Source: Tenacibaculum dicentrarchi (GTDB lineage Bacteria > Bacteroidota > Bacteroidia > Flavobacteriales > Flavobacteriaceae). Taken from it: a DNA stretch of 64,000 bases. The stretch spans positions 1 to 64,000 of the forward strand of contig NZ_OZ038524.1 of assembly GCF_964036635.1 (NCBI RefSeq), read 5' to 3'. The notes under the pieces are model-generated. The model saw only the letters and a program-made list of their open reading frames with translations. It did not search any database and was not told where the DNA came from. The position numbers and the translations under genes were made by a program. How positions within the stretch are numbered: position 1 is the first letter of the stretch; each line of letters begins with the position of its first letter. This document shows, in pieces, positions 46,335-55,563 of the stretch.

Positions 46335-49300
46335 TTATAATCCTAATTTCAATGTAAATGTAAATTGCTTCGCTAAAGGAGTTGCAACTCCACCAGAGTT
46401 AAAAAATTCAGGGTCTTGTCCGTTTAATTTATCATCAGAATACAATAAAAATAAGTTAGTTGCTTGTAATTTTAAAGACAAACTTTTAACATTTATTTTA
46501 GTTACATATTCTTTAGGAAATTGGAAAGCTAATGAAACTTCTTTTAAACGTACAAAATCTCCTTTTGCAATTCGAGCATCAGAATAATTATACGCATTAT
46601 AAGCAGTTCTTAAATCAGATACACCAACTCTGTTTTCTTGTCTTGTACTAGCAATTACAGGTACGTTTGTGAACTTTTCATCTCCAGGTAATATCCATCT
46701 GTTTTCAAATTCTTTTGGTAAGGCTGATAAATCAGAATATCTTGAACTAAAAACAGGATTTAAACGGATTACATTACCAAATGAGTAAGTTGTAAAGATG
46801 TTTAAACGTAAATTTTTGTATTTAAAAATGTTTCCAAAACTACCAACATCTGTTGGGTCAGCAGAACCTGAATATTTTAAAAAGTCTAATTTGTCTCTTT
46901 CTTGAAAATATACTTCTCCAATAGATACATTACCTTCTTGATCTTGAAAAGTAGGTAAACCTTCTTCGTTTAAACCAGCAAAAGGAATTGAAAAAATAGC
47001 TTTTACAGGGTATCCTTGTTTAGCAAAACCATATCCTGTTACTAAATCGATAACTCTTTGTTGTGAATCTAATTTTGTAACTTCATTTTTTGTTTTAGAA
47101 TATACAAAACTTGTTTGCCAAGAAAAATCTTCTGTTTTAATAGGAGTTCCAGAAATTGATAATTCTAAACCACTTGATTTCATTTCAGCAATATTACCAT
47201 ATTTTGTAATTTCACCACCAATACCTTGAGTATTTGTAGGGCCAATAAGATCAAAGTTATTTCTTTGGTACCAATCTGCACCAACAGCTAAACGACCGTC
47301 AAAAAGACTGGTATCAAAACCAAGATTTAATTCATGTTTCTTTTCGTAAGTTAATTCGCTATTTTCTAATCCTTTTACGTATAAAGCACTTTCTTTACTT
47401 CCTGCAGAGGGTCTCCAAGGGTTTTTACTTCTAATATCAACTAATGAGTTTGAAACGTTTTCAGGACCTCTATCGGCAGTTAAACTGTATGAAGCTCTAA
47501 AAGTAAGGCTTTCTAAAGGGGCTAAATGATGAAAGAAATCTTCTTCATGTACATTCCAAGCACCAGATACATTCCAAGTAGGTAACCATCTAGATGCTTT
47601 CGATTTACCTAATTTATTTGACCCTTCATAACGGAAAGTACCATTAAGAGTATAACGTCTTTTCCAAGAATATGTAGTGTTTCCAAAAAAGGCTAAGTTT
47701 CTGTATTTTGTATTTTTTAAACCGTAGTAAAGGGTGTTTTCTTCAATACTTTTTTTGAATAATTCATAGCCATAAAAAGGCACTTCTCCTAAAGAGTATT
47801 GTAGTCCCCATCCTGTAAAATTGGTTTTCTTTCTATCTGCAGAATTAGCCTCAGCCCCTGCGTAAAAGTTTACCGTATGGTCATCGTTAATAACATCTTT
47901 ATATGAAAAAGTTCCTCTAAAATCATAGCCTAACATACTATGTGTAGTTTTTCTAAAAATTCCTCCTTCTGGTAAAACACTAATAGGTGTAGCGTATTGA
48001 TTGTCAGGATCGGTATATAAAAATGGGTTGGCATTTCTAATAATTTCATTATAATCGGCTCTAAAAGCATTTGCCTGATTAGAAAACTCAGTAGTATTAT
48101 GCTCTAAAGATGAGGTTTGGTATTTTAAAGCTCCTAATGCACTAAGGTTTATCTTAGAGTTTACTTTGTATTTTAATTCACTTTGAAATTTTAAGTCAAC
48201 TACATTAATATCAATATAATTTTCTTCTAATTCTTTAGAAATATTAAAATCAGTGTAATTTCTAGTATAATTTTTAGTTGGGTCTAAAACTCTAGAAGTA
48301 TTAAGGGCGTAAGAAAAAGGATTTATATCAAAATCTCTTTTTACGGTACCTGTTACCAAATCAGTATCTTGCGATAAAGTTCCTGGTGCTTTTTGTTTTC
48401 TAAAAGAACCGTTACTAATACTACTTAAAGTTAATTTATCAGAAATTTTAAAGATTGATTTAAAATTAGCCGTATATCTGTTAACGCTACTAGCTTTTGT
48501 CCATCCTGGATCTACCATAGCACTTAATGAAGCATAATAAGTAGCTCTATCGGTACCTGAAGATACATTTACCGCATGACTTTGTAAAGCATTAATATTA
48601 AATAATTCTTTAAACCAGTCGGTGTTTCTAAGTTCTGCTTTTCTTAAAAAAGCTGCTCTAGATTGTGCTGTATTTCGAACGATAAAATTTCCGTTAGCAT
48701 CTAATTTATCGTATAATTGATACATTTCACCATATACACCGCTTTCTCTAGCATTTGCAACCTTACTATAGTTTAACCATCCACCAGCACGCATTTCTTC
48801 ATAAACAGACATCTGTTCTTGTGAATTCATGATGTTAAAATCATTATAACTAGGTCTCATTCTAAAGGTAGTTGAGTTTGTATAATTAACATTACTAACA
48901 CCTGCTTTACCTTTTTTAGTGGTAATTACAATAACACCTGCCATAGCACGTGCACCGTAAATTGAAGTCGCAGAACCATCTTTTAAAACCTCAAAACTTT
49001 CAATATCGTCAGAGTTTAAACCTGCAATAGCTGAACTTATTAAGGTACTTGCATCTCCTGATGATAAATCTCCAGCAGAAACGTCAATAGCATCTTCTAA
49101 AATAATACCATCAACCACCCATAAAGGTTTTGAATTTCCATAAATAGATGTTGCACCACGTACTCTAATTCTTGGAGCAGCACCAAAAGTTCCCGATACA
49201 TTCTGTACCGTAACCCCAGCAGCTCTACCTTCAAGACCTCTACTAATTTCAGGAACACCGTCTAATTTGATATCCGCAGCCTTTAAAGAAGTTGAAGCTC

Positions 49301-49652
49301 CTGTAAATAACCTTTTATCGGTAACAGTAATACCTGTAACCACAATTTCGTTTAAAAGATTTTCATCTTCAGTCATAACAACATTGATAGCTGCCGTTGA
49401 ATTTACTGTTTTTGAAACAGGTTTCATTCCAACAAAACTAAAAACAAGTACATCTTTTTTTGTTGTTTTAATGGTGTATTGTCCATCAAAATCTGTTTCT
49501 GTACCAAAAGCAGTACCTTTGATTAAAATAGTAACACCTGGTAATGGTCCTGATTTGTCGGAAACAACCCCTGAGGTTGTTATTTTTTGCCCATAGGTGA
49601 GCTGAAAAGTTAAGATAAAAAACACTATTAATGTTTTTGTAATTTGTTGCAT
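46335..49652 (-). CDS. SusC/RagA-family TonB-dependent outer-membrane importer
   Basis: The 1105-residue protein has a signal peptide (about 1-21), a carboxypeptidase-regulatory-like domain (TTSGVVSDKSGPLPGVTILIKG, 25-100), a TonB-dependent plug (EIVVTGITVTDKRLFTGA..., with the SusC signature SIYGARAMAGVIVITTKKG) and a long beta barrel. It imports a SusD-captured substrate using TonB energy. No carbohydrate-active enzyme, sigma/anti-sigma pair or hybrid regulator is next to it, so the cargo is more likely peptide-like or a conjugate than a polysaccharide; this is an inference from the metallopeptidase neighbour. Confidence 0.97.
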   Translation of the reverse strand: MQQITKTLIVFFILTFQLTYGQKITTSGVVSDKSGPLPGVTILIKGTAFGTETDFDGQYTIKTTKKDVLVFSFVGMKPVSKTVNSTAAINVVMTEDENLLNEIVVTGITVTDKRLFTGASTSLKAADIKLDGVPEISRGLEGRAAGVTVQNVSGTFGAAPRIRVRGATSIYGNSKPLWVVDGIILEDAIDVSAGDLSSGDASTLISSAIAGLNSDDIESFEVLKDGSATSIYGARAMAGVIVITTKKGKAGVSNVNYTNSTTFRMRPSYNDFNIMNSQEQMSVYEEMRAGGWLNYSKVANARESGVYGEMYQLYDKLDANGNFIVRNTAQSRAAFLRKAELRNTDWFKELFNINALQSHAVNVSSGTDRATYYASLSAMVDPGWTKASSVNRYTANFKSIFKISDKLTLSSISNGSFRKQKAPGTLSQDTDLVTGTVKRDFDINPFSYALNTSRVLDPTKNYTRNYTDFNISKELEENYIDINVVDLKFQSELKYKVNSKINLSALGALKYQTSSLEHNTTEFSNQANAFRADYNEIIRNANPFLYTDPDNQYATPISVLPEGGIFRKTTHSMLGYDFRGTFSYKDVINDDHTVNFYAGAEANSADRKKTNFTGWGLQYSLGEVPFYGYELFKKSIEENTLYYGLKNTKYRNLAFFGNTTYSWKRRYTLNGTFRYEGSNKLGKSKASRWLPTWNVSGAWNVHEEDFFHHLAPLESLTFRASYSLTADRGPENVSNSLVDIRSKNPWRPSAGSKESALYVKGLENSELTYEKKHELNLGFDTSLFDGRLAVGADWYQRNNFDLIGPTNTQGIGGEITKYGNIAEMKSSGLELSISGTPIKTEDFSWQTSFVYSKTKNEVTKLDSQQRVIDLVTGYGFAKQGYPVKAIFSIPFAGLNEEGLPTFQDQEGNVSIGEVYFQERDKLDFLKYSGSADPTDVGSFGNIFKYKNLRLNIFTTYSFGNVIRLNPVFSSRYSDLSALPKEFENRWILPGDEKFTNVPVIASTRQENRVGVSDLRTAYNAYNYSDARIAKGDFVRLKEVSLAFQFPKEYVTKINVKSLSLKLQATNLFLLYSDDKLNGQDPEFFNSGGVATPLAKQFTFTLKLGL

Positions 49653-49999
49653 AAAATTAAATATTTGAATTAGTAATTTTGAATTAATAAAGTATTAAAA
49701 TTGAAGGGTTCTTTTCCTAAACGTTAAATTAAAGATACAATATTAACAAAATTTTAGCTTATTTAGGCTCTTTTTATTATTTTATTAATAAATGATAGAT
49801 ATCATATAATAATTAACAATAGTGATTATAAGTGTTTTAGCTTGTTTGAATTAAAATATTTATGACTGTTTTAGAAGATGAAAAAATTAATTTTTAACGA
49901 TTTTTTATGAATATATGTGTGGCTAATTAATTTTTAAGACTTTAAAAATGCTTAAAAAAGAATCCAAATAGTTTATTTAAAATTTAAAATAAAACCCCA
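49653..49999. other. AT-rich divergent intergenic region susC / mutY
   Basis: This 347-base gap has no open frame of note. A near -7 box TATCTTTA is on the minus strand at 49730-49737, 77 bases upstream of the SusC-like start. No repeat or structured leader was seen. Confidence 0.5.
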
Positions 50000-51040
50000 A
50001 TGATTACTTCCAAACTTATATATTGGTATTTAAAAAATAAAAGAGATTTACCTTGGCGTAAAACTAAAGACCCCTATTTAGTTTGGTTAAGCGAAATAAT
50101 GCTACAACAAACAAGAGTAGCCCAAGGATTGCCCTATTTTATAAGTTTTACAACAAACTTTGAAACTGTTTTCGATTTAGCTAAAGCAGATCAAACCACG
50201 GTACTTAAATTATGGCAAGGATTAGGCTACTATTCAAGAGCTAGAAACCTACATTTTACAGCAAAACAAGTGGCAAATGATTTTAATGGTGTTTTTCCGA
50301 ATACTTATAAAGAACTCTTAAAATTAAAAGGAATTGGAGATTATACTGCATCGGCAATTGCATCGGTTTGTTATGACGAACCTGTGGCAGTTGTTGACGG
50401 AAACGTGTACCGAGTTTTAGCCCGTTATTTCGGTATAAAAACTGCTATTAATTCATCTAAAGGAATTAAAGAATTTAAAGAATTAGCACAAACATTAATT
50501 GATGTATCGCAACCAGGAATGTATAATCAAGCAATTATGGATTTTGGCGCTTTACAATGCAAACCTCAAAACCCATTATGCGACTCTTGTCCCTTATCAG
50601 AAAGTTGTGTGGCTTTAGATAAAAAACTAATTAAAGAACTTCCTGTAAAAGAGAAGAAAATAAAAGTTAAAAAGCGATATTTTAATTATTTAGTTGTTGT
50701 TACAGATGATAATAAAACTAATATCGAACAACGAATTGGTAAAGGGATTTGGCAAGGATTGTATCAATTTCCATTAATTGAAACAACAACAGCTATTAAT
50801 GAAACACAATTAATTGAGCAGCCTGAATTTGCTAAGCTTTTTCCAAAAGAAACTATATTAACATTATTTAATCAAAAAGATATTGTTCATAAATTATCAC
50901 ATCAACATTTATCGACTAAATTTTGGATTGTAAAAACAACAAATACTTCCGAAAAAACTATTTTATGGAACGATATTAAGCAATACCCTGTGCCAGTGCT
51001 AATTGATAATTTTTTAAACGAATTTTTAACGAAGGCTTAG
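50000..51040 (+). CDS. mutY: A/G-specific adenine glycosylase MutY
   Basis: The 346-residue protein has catalytic E32 in SEIMLQQTRV, the helix-hairpin-helix LKGIGDYTASAI (109-120), catalytic D133, the iron-sulfur ligands C187-C194-C197-C203 (C-X6-C-X2-C-X5-C), and a C-terminal NUDIX-like domain (about 225-340) for 8-oxoG recognition. It removes adenine paired with 8-oxoguanine. It begins the run mutY-ssb-gldE-gldD. Confidence 0.97.
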   Translation: MITSKLIYWYLKNKRDLPWRKTKDPYLVWLSEIMLQQTRVAQGLPYFISFTTNFETVFDLAKADQTTVLKLWQGLGYYSRARNLHFTAKQVANDFNGVFPNTYKELLKLKGIGDYTASAIASVCYDEPVAVVDGNVYRVLARYFGIKTAINSSKGIKEFKELAQTLIDVSQPGMYNQAIMDFGALQCKPQNPLCDSCPLSESCVALDKKLIKELPVKEKKIKVKKRYFNYLVVVTDDNKTNIEQRIGKGIWQGLYQFPLIETTTAINETQLIEQPEFAKLFPKETILTLFNQKDIVHKLSHQHLSTKFWIVKTTNTSEKTILWNDIKQYPVPVLIDNFLNEFLTKA

Positions 51041-51049
51041 TTAATTTCG

Positions 51050-51057
51050 TATATTTG
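51050..51057 (+). promoter_or_regulatory. -7 box of ssb promoter
   Basis: TATATTTG is a perfect match 22 bases before the ssb ATG, between mutY and ssb. Confidence 0.65.
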
Positions 51058-51079
51058 ATTTTACACAAATAATGAACAC

Positions 51080-51505
51080 ATGGCAGGAACAGTAAATAAA
51101 GTTATTTTAATAGGTCATTTAGGTGATAAATTAAAAATGCATTATTTTGAAGGAGGAAATTCTGTTGGTCGATTTCCATTGGCAACCAATGAAAATTATA
51201 CGAACCGTCAAACAGGGGAGAAAATAAGTAGTATTGAGTGGCATAATATTGTTGTGCGTAATAAATTAGCCGAAATTTGTGAAAAATATTTATCAAAAGG
51301 CGATAAAGTATATTGCGAAGGACGCATAAAAACCCGTCAGTACGAAGCAGATGGGCAAAAACGTTATACCACTGAAATTCAAGTACAAGAAATGACTTTT
51401 TTATCAACAAAAAAAGACCTTACTGTAAAAGCTCCTGTAGCTAATAAAGCTACAGAAAATAGCACTACAGTAAAAGGAATATATCAAAATAATACAAATT
51501 TATAA
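51080..51505 (+). CDS. ssb: Single-stranded DNA-binding protein without acidic C-terminal tip
   Basis: The 141-residue protein has the SSB OB-fold (AGTVNKVILIGHLGDKL, GRFPLATNENYTNRQTG, EWHNIVVRNKLAEICEKYLSKGDKVYCEGRIKTRQY). Bacterial SSBs normally end with an acidic tip such as DDLPF that recruits partner enzymes. Here the tail is short and ends GIYQNNTNL with no acidic or aromatic tip, and no alternative frame downstream restores one. The OB-fold is intact, so DNA binding is expected; partner recruitment is not. It lies between mutY and gldE, 25 bases before the latter. Confidence 0.93.
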   Translation: MAGTVNKVILIGHLGDKLKMHYFEGGNSVGRFPLATNENYTNRQTGEKISSIEWHNIVVRNKLAEICEKYLSKGDKVYCEGRIKTRQYEADGQKRYTTEIQVQEMTFLSTKKDLTVKAPVANKATENSTTVKGIYQNNTNL

Positions 51506-51530
51506 TAGCATTTTACTTAAAATTTAAAAA

Positions 51531-52829
51531 TTGGACACAGAACCCAACTCCTTGTTTTTGGCTATATCAAACATTGATTTGTTAACAATAATAAACTGTT
51601 TAGTATTATTATCTTTATTAATATCTTCAGCATTAGTTTCAGGAGCAGAAGTTGCTTTTTTTTCAATTTCACCAACCCAATTAAGTGAACTTTCAACAAC
51701 ATCAAAACAAAAAAGTAATGTTGTACTACTTCTTGAAAAACCAAAAAAACTATTAGCAACCATTTTAATAACTAATAATTTTATCAATATTTTAATCGTA
51801 TTGATATTCGCTTCCCTAGGAGAAGTGTTTTTTAGTGAACTCTCAGAAGGCGTAAAATTTTTAGTAGAAGTTGTTTTTGTTACTTTTTTAATTTTACTAT
51901 TTGGCGAAGTATTGCCAAAAGTATATGCCACCAGAAAATCGCTTTTATTTGCTAGTTTTATGGCAAAACCAATTCAGTTTTTAAATATTATTTTAACTCC
52001 ATTAAGCACACCATTAATAAAATTAACCAGTATTGTTGAAAATAAATTAGGTAATAAAAATCATAATTTTTCGGTAGAACGTTTATCTGAAGCCCTAGAG
52101 TTAACTGCTAGCGGAGCCACCACCAAAGACGAACAAAAAATTTTAGAAGGTATTGTAAATTTTGGAAATACCGAAACCGTACAAATAATGAAACCCCGCA
52201 CTGATGTTTGTGCTATTGACAATAATACCTCTTACGAAGAGGTTTTAAAAATGATTTTAAAAAATGGATATTCTAGAAATCCTGTTTATAATGAAAATAT
52301 TGATACGATTATTGGCGTTTTATATGCCAAAGATTTATTGGCATATTTGAATGAAAAAACCTTTGAGTGGCAAAATTTGATAAGAGCTCCTTTTTTTGTA
52401 CCAGAAAACAAAAAATTAGATGATTTATTAGCCGAGTTTAAAGAAAAAAAAATGCACCTAGCCATCGTTGTTGATGAATATGGCGGTACTAGCGGAATAG
52501 TAACTCTAGAAGATGTTATTGAAGAAATAGTTGGCGATATAAACGACGAATTTGACGATGACGATTTAACCTATTCAAAGATCGATGATCACAATTATAT
52601 TTTTGAAGGAAAAATAACAATAAAAGACTTCTGCCGTGTTTTAGATGATGACGATGAAAAATTTGAAACCTTAAAAGGAGAAAGCGAAACCCTAGCAGGT
52701 TTTATTTTAGAAATATCAGGGAAATTTCCTAAAAAAGGCGAAAAAATAAATTTCACGAACTATACATTTACCATTGAAGCCTTAGATAAAAAACGTATAA
52801 AACAAATAAAAACAACCCGAAATGCGTAA
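51531..52829 (+). CDS. gldE: Gliding-motility-associated protein GldE (CNNM/CBS family)
   Basis: The 432-residue protein has a CNNM-type membrane domain with about four helices (13-150), a CBS pair (about 215-335) and a C-terminal CorC/HlyC domain. It has the GldE length and the neighbour gldD. In flavobacterial gliding, GldE is linked genetically to GldD and the type IX secretion apparatus. The start is TTG at 51531 (MDTEPNSLFL); no upstream ATG fits. It overlaps gldD by 8 bases. Confidence 0.93.
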   Translation: MDTEPNSLFLAISNIDLLTIINCLVLLSLLISSALVSGAEVAFFSISPTQLSELSTTSKQKSNVVLLLEKPKKLLATILITNNFINILIVLIFASLGEVFFSELSEGVKFLVEVVFVTFLILLFGEVLPKVYATRKSLLFASFMAKPIQFLNIILTPLSTPLIKLTSIVENKLGNKNHNFSVERLSEALELTASGATTKDEQKILEGIVNFGNTETVQIMKPRTDVCAIDNNTSYEEVLKMILKNGYSRNPVYNENIDTIIGVLYAKDLLAYLNEKTFEWQNLIRAPFFVPENKKLDDLLAEFKEKKMHLAIVVDEYGGTSGIVTLEDVIEEIVGDINDEFDDDDLTYSKIDDHNYIFEGKITIKDFCRVLDDDDEKFETLKGESETLAGFILEISGKFPKKGEKINFTNYTFTIEALDKKRIKQIKTTRNA

Positions 52830-53382
52830 AATTTTATGGCTAATATCAGCCTTATTATTATTAAATTTAACAAGTTGTATTAACGAAAATTTGCCTAAAC
52901 CCAAAGCGTATTTAAGGTTAGAATATCCTAACTTAGGATATCAAAAATTAAACAAAAATACTCCATATAGTTTTGATGTAGCAAAAAACGCAAGCGTTAA
53001 AATTTTAAAAAATAATTGGTTAAAAATCAAATATCCAGCTTTAAAAGCATCTGTAGATATTACCTACCGACCTGTAAAAAATAACCTGAGAGAACTGTTT
53101 ATTGAATCTGAAAAATTGGTTTTAGAACACACCGTAAAAGCAGACCATATTTCGTGGAGAGATTATGCTAATTCCGATAAAAAAGTATATGGAAAAATGT
53201 GTGAAATATCAGGAAATGCCGCATCACAACTACAATTTCATGTAACCGATAGCACGAATCATTTTTTAAAAGGTTCACTATTTTTTTATAGCAAACCTAA
53301 TTACGATTCTATTTTACCTGCCGTTGAATACATCAAAAAAGACATGATTCAAATGCTAGAAACTTTAGAATGGGAAGACTAA
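52822..53382 (+). CDS. gldD: Gliding-motility lipoprotein GldD
   Basis: The 186-residue protein has a lipobox (LTS-C19) followed by the conserved NLPKPKAYLRLEYP and a compact domain with ISWRDYANSDKKVYGKMCEISGNAASQLQFHVTD. GldD is needed for gliding in Flavobacterium and is thought to act with GldE in the envelope. The 8-base overlap with gldE suggests coupled translation. A C-family repeat follows 26 bases later in place of a simple terminator. Confidence 0.95.
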   Translation: MRKILWLISALLLLNLTSCINENLPKPKAYLRLEYPNLGYQKLNKNTPYSFDVAKNASVKILKNNWLKIKYPALKASVDITYRPVKNNLRELFIESEKLVLEHTVKADHISWRDYANSDKKVYGKMCEISGNAASQLQFHVTDSTNHFLKGSLFFYSKPNYDSILPAVEYIKKDMIQMLETLEWED

Positions 53383-53408
53383 TTATGTCTTAATTTATAT
53401 TTTTTTTT

Positions 53409-53503
53409 GAAGCAATTTCCCGCTTTCCGCACTCGCTCTTTTTTTGAAGAAAAATCAAAAAAAGGAGCTCAAACAAATGCTTCAATCGGGGCTAGGCATT
53501 TTT
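53409..53503 (+). repeat. C-family structured intergenic repeat, copy C2
   Basis: This ~95-bp copy has the same outer arms as C1 and a larger inner hairpin (GCTCTTTTTTTGA ... TCAAAAAAAGGAGC). It lies between the convergent gldD and ctaA genes, where it may also stop transcription from both sides. Confidence 0.85.
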
Positions 53504-53528
53504 ACATAATTTTAAAAAAGTACTTATT

Positions 53529-54554
53529 TTATTGATTTATTACACGACGAGATTGCAACAATAAATAAAACTGTAATCCAAATAAAATAGCTCCCGAAAG
53601 TAAATGTATTGCTTGTGTTCCTAACGGAAATTCGGCATAATACATTAAAATACCTGTAATAGTTTCTAAAAATATTAAAGCAACAATCCAATTTACTAAT
53701 TTATAGCCTAAATCTTTGAGTTGATTTAAGTAAAACATTCCTAAGTTAACCAATACAATAGCAATGGTAAACGAACGATGAAAATAAAATTTAAAACTAG
53801 GATTTAGTAAACTATATTGTTTGTTATCAAAACCAAAAAGCTTTACTTGCTCATCAATAAACTGACGAACCTGAGTTCCCATGGCTATTTGAATCAATGA
53901 AAATACTACCGAAAAAAGTAGTAATTTATTAAATAATGAATTGTATTTATAAGTTGTTTTTTTACGGTCAGAAACGATAAATAAAAGCCATAATAATAAG
54001 GCAACAATAACCAAACCAGCTACCATATGAATGGTAATAATAGTGGGTTTTAAATTAGAATCTACTACGGTTTTACCTAGCCAAGCTTCAAAAAGCATTA
54101 AAGAAAAAGCTCCAAAAGATAAAAGTGTAATTTTTTTGTTTGTTTTCCAAAAAGAAAGCGAAACAAAAATTAAAAACAAGAATGGAATTCCTGCTAATGC
54201 CGACGATAATCGGTTGATATATTCCGTCCAAGTATGTAATTTATTAAACTTTGCGTAACTGTGTTTTGTATATTTTACCCAATTACTAGTATCAAATTCT
54301 TCGGATGTTTTTAAATTTTTTTCAGCAACAAAAAGTACTTCATTTTTAACAATAATCATCCCTTTTTTATATTGTGTATTCGGATGCCAAGTAATTTGAG
54401 CTTCCGAAGTAGGAGGGATGTAATAACCAAAGCATTTTGGCCAATCAGGGCAGCCCATTCCTGAGCCTGTCATACGAACTACTGAACCCGCTAAAAATAT
54501 AATATATACAGAAATTAATGCTATTTTTACTAAGAGAGGAAAGTGTTTTTTCAT
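53529..54554 (-). CDS. ctaA: Heme A synthase (COX15/CtaA family)
   Basis: The 341-residue membrane protein has about eight helices. The first is followed by SVVRMTGSGMGCPDWPKCFG, with the C35/C41 pair typical of CtaA, and later helices carry HTW, HMVAGL and HLLSG histidines that bind heme. A long outer loop (about 44-95) is typical of Bacteroidota members. It converts heme O to heme A for cytochrome oxidase. I prefer the ATG at 54554; a TTG just before it would add one residue. Confidence 0.93.
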   Translation of the reverse strand: MKKHFPLLVKIALISVYIIFLAGSVVRMTGSGMGCPDWPKCFGYYIPPTSEAQITWHPNTQYKKGMIIVKNEVLFVAEKNLKTSEEFDTSNWVKYTKHSYAKFNKLHTWTEYINRLSSALAGIPFLFLIFVSLSFWKTNKKITLLSFGAFSLMLFEAWLGKTVVDSNLKPTIITIHMVAGLVIVALLLWLLFIVSDRKKTTYKYNSLFNKLLLFSVVFSLIQIAMGTQVRQFIDEQVKLFGFDNKQYSLLNPSFKFYFHRSFTIAIVLVNLGMFYLNQLKDLGYKLVNWIVALIFLETITGILMYYAEFPLGTQAIHLLSGAILFGLQFYLLLQSRRVINQ

Positions 54555-54569
54555 CAAAAAAAGTTTTTA

Positions 54570-54577
54570 CAAAGATA
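54570..54577 (-). promoter_or_regulatory. -7 box of ctaA promoter
   Basis: TATCTTTG on the minus strand is a perfect match 15 bases before the ATG, just downstream of a terminator. Confidence 0.65.
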
Positions 54578-54594
54578 AGGTAAACTCATAAAAA

Positions 54595-54616
54595 AAGCTT
54601 CTCAAATGAGAAGCTT
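54595..54616 (-). terminator. Terminator upstream of ctaA
   Basis: AAGCTTCTCA (54595-54604) pairs with 54607-54616; on the minus strand the hairpin is followed by a T-run. It would stop transcripts from the metal-associated lipoprotein gene. MITE A lies between that gene and this terminator. Confidence 0.85.
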
Positions 54617-54623
54617 CGTTTAA

Positions 54624-54913
54624 GAGCCTATTTAAAAATTAAATAAACTGTCTGTTCGAGTAATTTTTTCTTTCAAAAAAAATGGTATCGAGAACTTTCT
54701 TATATAAAATTCATTAATATAAAAGAATTCAAATTCTCGATACAATTTTAATCCCTTTTAGTCATAAAAATTATTCTGATATATAATCATCATCAAAAAA
54801 AGCTAAAAAAAAGAGAAAATCAGGATGTAAAACTTACGCTAAATTCAGTTTAACGAATTCGATTTCTTATTTTTCTGATATAAAATTTTTTTAGATAAAA
54901 TTTAAACAGGTTC
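54624..54913. mobile_element. MITE-like element A (290 bp)
   Basis: The ends are imperfect inverted repeats (GAGCCTATTTAAAA left; GAACCTGTTTAAAT on the other strand at right) and the element is flanked by a 3-bp duplication TAA (54621-54623 and 54914-54916). Inside are two inverted arms related to the R unit: about 54655-54695 and 54733-54780 (ATTCTCGATACAATTTTAAT). It has no coding capacity. Element B at 60014-60304 has the same plan. Confidence 0.8.
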
Positions 54914-54934
54914 TAAGTATATTTTAAAAAAACA

Positions 54935-55471
54935 TTAGGCTTTTTTCTCAGTTTCCATTTTAGTGCAACATTTTTTTTCACAAGCAGCAGCACATGCTTT
55001 TTTATCACTTTTTACTTTTGAATCACATGCTTTTTTACATTTTGAAGCACAAGTTTTTTTCTCAGCATCACTTTTGTCGCAACAAGCTTTTTCACATCCT
55101 TCTTTACAAGTTTTTTTAGTTGTTTCTGATGCTTTGTACATTTTTCCATTTCCAATAGCTTCGATAAAAGTAATTAAATCGGCTTTATTAGTGTTATTTT
55201 CATCATATTTTACAGTAGCCATACTATCTTTAAATATAACATTTACTCTTAAAACCCCTTCTTTTTTAGATAAATCTGATGCTATTTTTTTAGCACAACC
55301 TATTTCACAGGTCATTCCAGAAATATGTAAAGCTAGTTCTTTTATTTTTCTAGGTTTTTTTTGTTCTTGAGTTATGGTTTCTGTTTTTGCATCTTTTTTT
55401 GCCTCATTTTTACATCCGATGACTAAAAAACTAACTAAAGCAAGTGCAAATACTATTTTTTGAAATTTCAT
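54935..55471 (-). CDS. Heavy-metal-associated lipoprotein with Cys-rich tail
   Basis: The 178-residue protein has a lipobox (VIG-C20), then an HMA-like domain (about 43-112) whose metal motif is GMTCEIGC (C55, C59: CxxxC rather than the usual CxxC). The last ~60 residues are a Lys/Cys-rich tail with repeated pairs (CKEGCEKACC, CASKCKKAC, CAAACEKKCC), 15 cysteines in all. It probably binds soft metals such as copper at the envelope; the metal is not known. A promoter box lies upstream. Confidence 0.85.
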   Translation of the reverse strand: MKFQKIVFALALVSFLVIGCKNEAKKDAKTETITQEQKKPRKIKELALHISGMTCEIGCAKKIASDLSKKEGVLRVNVIFKDSMATVKYDENNTNKADLITFIEAIGNGKMYKASETTKKTCKEGCEKACCDKSDAEKKTCASKCKKACDSKVKSDKKACAAACEKKCCTKMETEKKA

Positions 55472-55496
55472 AATTTTAATTTATAGGGTTATTTAG

Positions 55497-55504
55497 CAAA
55501 GTTA
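55497..55504 (-). promoter_or_regulatory. -7 box upstream of the metal-associated lipoprotein
   Basis: TAACTTTG on the minus strand (CAAAGTTA as written) fits TAnnTTTG 25 bases before the start. No TTG was found at the -33 distance. Confidence 0.5.
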
Positions 55505-55563
55505 TTAATAAAATTAAATTTATAGAGATTAATAATCGAATTTTGTAGTTAAATGAATTGAAA

